From assembly GCA_039888615.1 (NCBI GenBank), contig JBDQQS010000004.1: a stretch of 64,000 bases of DNA; one strand, given 5' to 3'. Origin of the DNA: Flavimaribacter sp039888615. Its GTDB lineage: Bacteria; Pseudomonadota; Alphaproteobacteria; Rhizobiales; Rhizobiaceae. Position 1 is the first letter of the stretch. Every line of letters begins with the position of its first letter. Positions 58,733-64,000 of the stretch are shown here, piece after piece. The position numbers and the translations under genes are program-made. A model generated the notes under the pieces. It saw only the letters and a program-made list of their open reading frames with translations. It was not told where the DNA came from and made no database searches.

Positions 58733-59521
58733 ATGGATGAATGGCTGCCGCATCTTCCCGTTATGGAAGCGGGATCCGTCTGGCTGGCCGGCGCAGGCCC
58801 TGGTGATCCGGGTTTGCTGACGATGCATGCAGTCAACGCTATCCGGCAGGCTGACGTCATTGTCTATGACGCTCTCGTCAATGCCGATTGTCTCAAGCTC
58901 GCGCGTTCCGACGCAACCCTGGAATATGCAGGCAAGCGCGGCGGCAAGCCGTCTGCCAAACAGGCTGACATTTCGCTGCGTCTGGCGGAGCTAGCCGGGC
59001 AGGGCAAGAAGGTGCTCCGTCTCAAGGGCGGTGATCCTTTTGTGTTCGGGCGCGGCGGAGAGGAAGTATTGACGCTCGTCAGACACGATATTCCGTTTCG
59101 CATCATTCCGGGCGTCACGGCCGGGATTGGTGGTCTGGCCTATGCGGGCATTCCGGTGACGCATCGCGACGTCAATCACGCCGTGACTTTCCTGACAGGA
59201 CATGATTCCAGCGGCGTCGTTCCGGACAGGATCGACTGGGAAAGCGTCGCCAAAGGTTCTCCTGTCATCGTCATGTACATGGCCATGAAACATATCGGCC
59301 CGATCGCAAGCCGCCTGATAGCGGCAGGCCGCTCCAGGGATGAGAAGGTCGCTGTTGTCTGCAATGCGACGACCGCGCAGCAACAGGTCGTTGAAACCAC
59401 GCTGGCGCAGGCGGAAGAAGACATTGCGCTCGCCGGACTTTCGCCGCCTGCCGTCGTCGTGGTCGGCGCAGTTGTCGGCTTCCGCGACGTGATGAAGTGG
59501 CTGGGTAAAGGCGCGACCTGA
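58733..59521 (+). CDS. cobA: Uroporphyrinogen-III C-methyltransferase (SUMT)
   Basis: A 262-residue SUMT. The N-terminal GSVWLAGAGPGDPGLLTMHA is followed by VIVYDALVNADCLKLARSDA, KVLRLKGGDPFVFGRGGEEV and YAGIPVTHRDVNHAVTFLTG, all SUMT hallmarks. It makes precorrin-2 from uroporphyrinogen III, the entry to corrin and siroheme. Only the methylase domain is present, so it is not a CysG fusion. GGAGAC precedes the ATG. It diverges from the leftward cobK side and overlaps cobB by 1 bp. Confidence 0.95.
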   Translation: MDEWLPHLPVMEAGSVWLAGAGPGDPGLLTMHAVNAIRQADVIVYDALVNADCLKLARSDATLEYAGKRGGKPSAKQADISLRLAELAGQGKKVLRLKGGDPFVFGRGGEEVLTLVRHDIPFRIIPGVTAGIGGLAYAGIPVTHRDVNHAVTFLTGHDSSGVVPDRIDWESVAKGSPVIVMYMAMKHIGPIASRLIAAGRSRDEKVAVVCNATTAQQQVVETTLAQAEEDIALAGLSPPAVVVVGAVVGFRDVMKWLGKGAT

Positions 59522-60822
59522 TGGCCGGGCTTCTTATCGCCGCCCCCATGTCAGGTTCCGGCAAGACGACGTTTACGCTTGGTTTGCTCCGGGCCTTGAA
59601 ACGCGATGGCGTTTCAATTGCACCCGGCAAGGCCGGTCCGGATTACATCGATCCCGCGTTCCATGCGGCGGCCAGCGGCGTGCCATGCCTCAACTACGAT
59701 CCATGGGCAATGCGTCGCGACTTGCTGGAGGCGCAGGCAGGCGCGGCGGTCGCCAAGGGCAGATTGCTCGTCATCGAAGCAATGATGGGGCTTTTCGACG
59801 GAGCCGCCGACGGTAGCGGCTCGGCCGGCGATCTTGCCGCAATACTGCGTCTGCCGGTCGTCTTCGTGGTCGATTGCGGTCGAATGTCTCATTCGATCGC
59901 GGCGCTTGTCGACGGTTTTGCACAACATCGCGCCGAGGTGATGATAGGCGGCGTGATTCTCAACAATGTCGCAAGTCCCAGGCACGAAGCGATGCTGAGA
60001 CAGGCGCTCGAAGCCAACGGCATGGATGTATTCGGAGTTATACCGCGGGATGCAAGGCTCGAACTGCCTGAAAGGCATCTTGGTCTGGTGCAGGCCGGCG
60101 AACATGCTTCGCTCGAAATGTTCATCGAGCATGCGGCTGACTTGGTCCACGCGAATTGCGACCTGAAAGCACTGCGCGCTGCGAGCGGAAGTCTCGGCGC
60201 GTCGCCGTCGGAAACGGCGACCGACCGCCTGCCGCCGCCAGGCCAGCGCGTCGCCATTGCGCGCGATGAGGCCTTTGCCTTTACCTATGCTCATATTCTT
60301 GACGGATGGCGCCGACAGGGCGCCGAAATCGTGTTCTTTTCTCCGCTCGCCGACGAGGCCCCGGATGAAGCCGCCGACGCGATTTATTTTCCGGGTGGCT
60401 ATCCGGAACTGCACGCGGGACAACTCGCCGCCGCCGGCCGGTTTCGTGAAGGCGTCCGCCGGGCCGCGACACAGGGTCGAAAGGTCTATGGAGAATGCGG
60501 AGGCTACATGGCGCTCGGCGACGCCCTGATCGATGCAGAAGGTGAAAGCCACGCCATGCTCGGGCTTCTGCCGCTTGTCACCAGCTTCGCAGAACGAAGG
60601 CTGCATCTCGGTTATCGTCGTATCAAACCGCTGTCGGATTTCTTTGAGGCGTCGATGACGGCCCACGAGTTCCACTACGCAACGCTCGTATCAGAAGCCG
60701 AAGACGGCCGCTTGTTTGAGACGACGGACGCGCTCGGCGAGGAACTCGGTCGATGCGGGTTGCGGCGCGGCGGTGTTGCGGGGTCTTTCATGCATGTCAT
60801 CGACATCGCGGAAACGCCATGA
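59521..60822 (+). CDS. cobB: Hydrogenobyrinic acid a,c-diamide synthase
   Basis: A 433-residue CobB/CbiA amidotransferase. The ATP-site start is LLIAAPMSGSGKTTFTLGLL, followed by KAGPDYIDPAFHAAASGVPC and IEAMMGLFDGAADGSGSAGD. The GATase nucleophile is in GRKVYGECGGYMALGDALID. It amidates the a and c acetates. The single-base overlap with cobA (TGATG) and the ATGA overlap with cobC show a tight operon. It belongs to the aerobic-type late pathway together with CobN. Confidence 0.95.
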   Translation: MAGLLIAAPMSGSGKTTFTLGLLRALKRDGVSIAPGKAGPDYIDPAFHAAASGVPCLNYDPWAMRRDLLEAQAGAAVAKGRLLVIEAMMGLFDGAADGSGSAGDLAAILRLPVVFVVDCGRMSHSIAALVDGFAQHRAEVMIGGVILNNVASPRHEAMLRQALEANGMDVFGVIPRDARLELPERHLGLVQAGEHASLEMFIEHAADLVHANCDLKALRAASGSLGASPSETATDRLPPPGQRVAIARDEAFAFTYAHILDGWRRQGAEIVFFSPLADEAPDEAADAIYFPGGYPELHAGQLAAAGRFREGVRRAATQGRKVYGECGGYMALGDALIDAEGESHAMLGLLPLVTSFAERRLHLGYRRIKPLSDFFEASMTAHEFHYATLVSEAEDGRLFETTDALGEELGRCGLRRGGVAGSFMHVIDIAETP

Positions 60823-61829
60823 AGGCCGAGATTGTCGAACATGGCGGCGGGCTTTTTGCAGCCTCCAGGCTTTATGGCGGCGCTCCGTCGGACTGGCTGG
60901 ATCTCTCGACCGGAGTCAATCCGGTTCCGGCGCCGCTGCCAACAATTTCGCCCGATGTGTGGAACCGGCTTCCTGATGACGATCTCATGAATGAAGCCTG
61001 CGGCAGCGCAGCCCGTTATTTCGATCTTCCGCCAGGCAAGACGCCGTTGGCTGCGCCCGGGTCGCAGAGCATTATCCAGCGCCTTGGACTTCTGGGCCAG
61101 GGCAAGGTCGCCATATTTGGGCCAACCTACGCGGAATACGAGCGCAGCTTTATCCGTTCCGGCAATCCGGTAACGGTTGCGCCGTCCCTGGACGGGCTTT
61201 CCGGGGACGAGCGTTTCGTCGTGGTTGTCAATCCGAATAACCCGGATGGGCGCACGTTTTGTCCGACGCAGCTTGAAGCCTTGGCCCCGGACCTTGCCCG
61301 ACGCGACGGCTGCCTGATCGTGGACGAAGCCTTTTGCGATCTGACGCCAGAACTAAGCATGGCGCCATACGCGTCAATCACAGATGGTGTCCTGGTGCTG
61401 AGGTCGTTCGGTAAATTTTTTGGTCTTGCCGGCCTCAGGCTCGGATTCGTCATTGCGCAGCAGCCGATCCTGCAGCGTTTCCGGGAAACTTTAGGACCAT
61501 GGGCGGTGTCCGGACCGGCATTGGCGATCGCCGCCGCCATTTATAACGACGCCGAGTGCGTCCGCAGGATTCGATCGGATATCCGGGAGCTTCGCGAAAA
61601 ACTTGAAGACGTTCTTGGCGCGTGCAGATTGGAAGTGGTCGGAGGCACGGATCTGTTCACACTCATTCGACATGACCGCGCCGACCAGCTATTCGAAAGT
61701 CTCTGCAAACGTCATATCCTTGTTCGCAAGTTTGACTATGAACCGGACTGGTTGCGGATCGGGCTTCCGCGTGAAGAGGCGGCGCGCTCCCGCCTGCAAT
61801 CCGCTCTGACCGAAGCTCTGGGGAATTGA
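60819..61829 (+). CDS. cobC: Threonine-phosphate decarboxylase-like aminotransferase-fold protein
   Basis: A 336-residue PLP enzyme of fold type I, related to histidinol-phosphate aminotransferase. It opens VEHGGGLFAASRLYGGAPSD, the CobC/CobD-type start. The PLP lysine is in VLRSFGKFFGLAGLRLGFVI, and VVVNPNNPDGRTFCPTQLEA and CLIVDEAFCDLTPE hold other cofactor contacts. It is expected to make (R)-1-amino-2-propanol phosphate from threonine phosphate for the nucleotide loop. The ATG overlaps the cobB stop as ATGA; 7 bp separate it from cobD. Confidence 0.92.
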   Translation: MKAEIVEHGGGLFAASRLYGGAPSDWLDLSTGVNPVPAPLPTISPDVWNRLPDDDLMNEACGSAARYFDLPPGKTPLAAPGSQSIIQRLGLLGQGKVAIFGPTYAEYERSFIRSGNPVTVAPSLDGLSGDERFVVVVNPNNPDGRTFCPTQLEALAPDLARRDGCLIVDEAFCDLTPELSMAPYASITDGVLVLRSFGKFFGLAGLRLGFVIAQQPILQRFRETLGPWAVSGPALAIAAAIYNDAECVRRIRSDIRELREKLEDVLGACRLEVVGGTDLFTLIRHDRADQLFESLCKRHILVRKFDYEPDWLRIGLPREEAARSRLQSALTEALGN

Positions 61830-61836
61830 CTGCGAC

Positions 61837-62817
61837 ATGGCTACCCGCTTCCTCATCCTTGCGCTTGCTTTGGTACTTGATCGCCTGATCGGCGACCCGG
61901 ACTGGCTGTGGAGGCGGTTGCCGCATCCGGTAGTCCTGTTCGGCAAGGCGATCGATCGATGCGAGTCCGATCTGAACGACGATGACGACAGTGCAGAAAC
62001 CCGTTGGAGACATGGTGTTTTCGCGATCGTACTTTTGCTTGCCGCAAGCGCCTTTGTTGGCTTGGTGCTTACGGCCATATTCTACAGTTTCGGCGTCGCC
62101 GGCGTCATTCTGGAAATTGTTACCATCTCCATCTTTCTTGCCCAGAAAGGCCTGTCAGAGCATGTCGGAAGGGTCGCGAACGCCGTGCGATCTGGCGGAT
62201 TGGATGAAGCCAGACGCGCGGTTTCGCAGATTGTCGGGCGCGATCCCGAAGGGCTCGATGCACCGGCAATCGGTCGGGCAGCCATAGAAAGCCTTTCCGA
62301 GAATTTCTCCGACGGTGTGGTGGCCCCGGCTTTCTGGTATCTGATCCTCGGTCTTCCGGGTCTACTCGCTTACAAGATGCTCAACACGGCCGATTCGATG
62401 ATCGGCCACAAGGACGAACGACATCTGCATTTCGGTCGGGCTGCCGCCCGGCTGGATGATATCGCGAACTGGATTCCGGCGCGGGTGTCAGCTGCTTTCC
62501 TCGTTCTCTCGACGGCAATCCGCCTCGGACTGAAGTCAGCGCGGAGGGCGGCTGGCGCTGTTCTTCGCGACGCCGGATTGCATCGTTCTCCGAACGCAGG
62601 TTGGCCAGAAGCCGCCATGGCCGGCGCGCTTGGCGTCGCTCTGTCCGGTCCGCGCAGCTACGGAAAGACGCCCGTGATGGAGCCCTATCTGAATGCGAAG
62701 GGACGCGCCGCCGTCGTTGTCGACGATCTCGATCGTGCGTTGATGCTCTTCAGCTGGAGTTGCTCTCTGCTGTTCCTTGCCGTGGCGATTCCGGCCTTGT
62801 GCGAAATGCTCGCCTGA
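61837..62817 (+). CDS. cobD: Adenosylcobinamide-phosphate synthase
   Basis: A 326-residue integral membrane protein of the CbiB/CobD family. Conserved parts are LVLDRLIGDPDWLWRRLPHP near the N-terminus, ARRAVSQIVGRDPEGLDAPA, AIGRAAIESLSENFSDGVVA and YKMLNTADSMIGHKDERHLH. About five hydrophobic helices are visible. It attaches the aminopropanol moiety to adenosylcobyric acid. It is the last gene of the cobA-cobB-cobC-cobD operon. The final steps (CobV/CobS, CobT) are not in the window. Confidence 0.95.
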   Translation: MATRFLILALALVLDRLIGDPDWLWRRLPHPVVLFGKAIDRCESDLNDDDDSAETRWRHGVFAIVLLLAASAFVGLVLTAIFYSFGVAGVILEIVTISIFLAQKGLSEHVGRVANAVRSGGLDEARRAVSQIVGRDPEGLDAPAIGRAAIESLSENFSDGVVAPAFWYLILGLPGLLAYKMLNTADSMIGHKDERHLHFGRAAARLDDIANWIPARVSAAFLVLSTAIRLGLKSARRAAGAVLRDAGLHRSPNAGWPEAAMAGALGVALSGPRSYGKTPVMEPYLNAKGRAAVVVDDLDRALMLFSWSCSLLFLAVAIPALCEMLA

Positions 62818-62834
62818 GAACCAAACCCCGAAAT

Positions 62835-62850
62835 TGTGACATATGCCACA
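62835..62850. promoter_or_regulatory. CRP/FNR-like site
   Basis: TGTGA (62835-62839) and CCACA (62846-62850) around CATATG match the TGTGA-N6-TCACA consensus at nine of ten positions, in an A+T-rich context. It lies 167 bp before the next gene, so it may regulate the L,D-transpeptidase. A single unverified match. Confidence 0.35.
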
Positions 62851-62862
62851 TTTCGAATAGTT

Positions 62863-62888
62863 TAACGGCTTTAGAAAGAATGCCGTTA
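62863..62888 (+). terminator. Possible terminator after cobD
   Basis: TAACGGC (62863-62869) pairs with GCCGTTA (62882-62888) around a 12-nt loop and is followed by CCTTTATTT. The stem is short and the T-run broken, so this is only a weak candidate, but it is in the right place, 46 bp after the cobD stop. Confidence 0.4.
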
Positions 62889-63016
62889 CCTTTATTTGGT
62901 ATAGGTTGTTATCTATTACTATAAATGGGTGCAACTATAAGAAAAGGTCTCGATGATATGCGTATCTGATCGCATGTCGAATAGTGAACACTGATCAAGG
63001 AGCAGGGGGACTGCAA

Positions 63017-63448
63017 ATGTTCAGATATGTGCTGACGATCGTCGCCGGACTGGCAATCGTGCCGTTTCAAACAGCTATTGCCAGAGCAACAACGCTGATG
63101 GCTCAGGTGGATCTTTCCAGGCAGGAAATGGTCGTTACACACAGGGGGCAGGTCAAGTACCGCTGGAAAGTATCGACAGGGCGCGGTTCCTACCGCACGC
63201 CGACCGGATCATACAGCCCGAAATGGCTGTCGAAGTATCACAAGTCCCGCAAATACAACAACGCGCCAATGCCGTTTGCAATCTTCTTCCGTGGCGGTTA
63301 CGCTGTGCACGGAACGAACGAGATCAGTCGCCTTGGACGCCCGGCGTCACACGGGTGTGTGAGACTTGATCCGAAAAACGCCGCCATGCTCTTCTCGCTT
63401 GTTGAGCGCGAAGGTTTCAACAACACGCGGATCATCATCACTCAATAG
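63017..63448 (+). CDS. Small L,D-transpeptidase (YkuD domain)
   Basis: A 143-residue exported protein, essentially a signal peptide (MFRYVLTIVAGLAIVPFQTA ending at IARA) plus one YkuD domain. The catalytic block is AVHGTNEISRLGRPASHGCV ending in RLDPKNAAML, with His and Cys intact, and YRTPTGSYSPKWLSKYHKSR precedes it. It should form 3-3 cross-links or related bonds in peptidoglycan. AGGAGCAGGGGG lies upstream of the ATG at 63017. It converges on the lipid A acyltransferase gene with an 11-bp overlap. Confidence 0.9.
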   Translation: MFRYVLTIVAGLAIVPFQTAIARATTLMAQVDLSRQEMVVTHRGQVKYRWKVSTGRGSYRTPTGSYSPKWLSKYHKSRKYNNAPMPFAIFFRGGYAVHGTNEISRLGRPASHGCVRLDPKNAAMLFSLVEREGFNNTRIIITQ

Positions 63449-64000
63449 ACGGTTTTTTGCGACCGTGACCGCCCGGCCGCTGCGGATTTCGCATGCGGGC
63501 CGGGAGAGGCTGGCCGGGTTTGCGTCGGCGCACATGCACCGGCCACTGCCCGTTCTTCTCGAAATATTTCTTTGCGCGCGCGATCTGCTGTGGGTCTAGA
63601 CGAAATCCTCTCGGATCGCCCCAACGATCGTGGAACCACATCCACTGTCCGGGATATTCCCTGATCCAGCTTTCGACCTTGTCGTTTACGATCTGCGACG
63701 CCGCCTGGATATCGACATTTCCGTCGCTGTCCTTCGGCATGGTGATCGGTTCCTCAATCTCGAGACGGAAGCGATCATTCTCAATCCGGATGCACCGGGC
63801 CGGAAAGACCTCGCAGTCGAAGTGACGCGCCAGCTTGGCCAAAAGCGGATTGGCGATTACGTCGCGTCCAAAGAATTGCACGGTCGGGCCTTTTCGGAAT
63901 TTCTGGTCGACGAGCAGTCCCACGCCTCGGTTTTCATCCAGAACGCCAGCGAGATTCCAGGCGGCGCCTGCCCGCGACGGCACAAGGTTGCCCATATGTG
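63438..64000 (-). CDS. Lipid A biosynthesis lauroyl acyltransferase family (C-terminal part, cut by window end)
   Basis: The frame is open to the end of the window, so the N-terminal part, including the usual HxxxxD motif, is missing. The visible ~187 residues contain GVGLLVDQKFRKGPTVQFFG, PLLAKLARHFDCEVFPARCI, NDRFRLEIEEPITM and REYPGQWMWFHDRWGDPRGF, matching the LpxL/HtrB acyltransferase C-terminal half. It should acylate lipid A or its precursor at the inner membrane. The C-terminus is extended and basic (VRRRKPGQPLPARMRNPQRP then GRKKPSIE). Its stop overlaps the transpeptidase gene on the other strand. Confidence 0.88.
   Translation of the reverse strand, partial: HMGNLVPSRAGAAWNLAGVLDENRGVGLLVDQKFRKGPTVQFFGRDVIANPLLAKLARHFDCEVFPARCIRIENDRFRLEIEEPITMPKDSDGNVDIQAASQIVNDKVESWIREYPGQWMWFHDRWGDPRGFRLDPQQIARAKKYFEKNGQWPVHVRRRKPGQPLPARMRNPQRPGGHGRKKPSIE

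Noticed and set aside
57580..58740. 386-codon rightward frame opposite cobK
   Set aside because: The leftward frame carries unmistakable CobK motifs; the rightward translation is compositionally biased without motifs.

Overview
The window reads as chromosomal DNA of an alphaproteobacterium, most likely Hyphomicrobiales (Rhizobiales). This is judged from gene content (an aerobic-type cob cluster with CobN, CbtAB and CobW; a rhizobial-type glycine betaine module; ExoD; a GlxA-type regulator), from high-GC coding bias and from short intergenic gaps. I cannot name the genus from sequence alone. No rRNA, tRNA, insertion sequence, phage gene or CRISPR array was seen. Coding is dense and both window edges cut through genes.

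Layout. (1) 0-8.3 kb: the end of a branched-chain-type ABC importer (livM, binding protein, livF), then a TetR regulator with a promoter/operator, and ivd-mccB-mccA for the middle of leucine degradation. (2) 8.3-9.4 kb: a noncoding stretch with a very clear intrinsic terminator (possible small RNA) and a DUF924 gene. (3) 9.4-16 kb: a probable polyprenyl-phosphate-pentose pathway: HAD-UbiA fusion, DprE1-like oxidase, small flippase and class III aminotransferase, with a convergent GT-C-like membrane protein. (4) 16-33.6 kb: a methyl-group catabolism island. It encodes a dimethylglycine dehydrogenase-like flavoprotein, a GlxA/AraC regulator, a LysR regulator, a RACo-like corrinoid activator, a methyl-THF:corrinoid methyltransferase, a MetF-like reductase, two accessory families (Virulence_fact, DUF1638), a corrinoid protein, a non-pyrrolysine MttB homologue, an Fe-S protein, a Bmt-type homocysteine methyltransferase and a betaine-type binding protein. 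(5) 33.9-38.4 kb: a two-gene NAD-linked molybdenum formate dehydrogenase. (6) 38.4-40.4 kb: an L,D-transpeptidase and an SH3 protein. (7) 40.7-62.8 kb: a large cobalamin region: cobQ behind a structured leader, a GGDEF gene, a canonical cobalamin riboswitch before cbtB-cbtA-cobU-cobW-cobN-cobO, a second divergent riboswitch candidate before a small exported protein, cbiX-cobH-cobL-cobI-cbiG/cobJ-cobM, then cobK on the other strand and cobA-cobB-cobC-cobD. (8) 63-64 kb: a second L,D-transpeptidase and the end of a lipid A acyltransferase.

How the genes fit together. A quaternary amine such as glycine betaine would be demethylated by the MttB homologue onto the corrinoid protein. The methyl would pass to tetrahydrofolate, be oxidised by the MetF-like enzyme and finally leave through formate dehydrogenase. 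Dimethylglycine would go to the flavoprotein, and Bmt would route a methyl to methionine. The cob cluster supplies the corrinoid. Three corrinoid partner enzymes plus Bmt carry arginine-rich tails while the corrinoid protein has a strongly acidic N-terminus, which I regard as the most interesting unexplained pattern. The second is a DprE1-like oxidase paired with an aminotransferase and no DprE2-like reductase.
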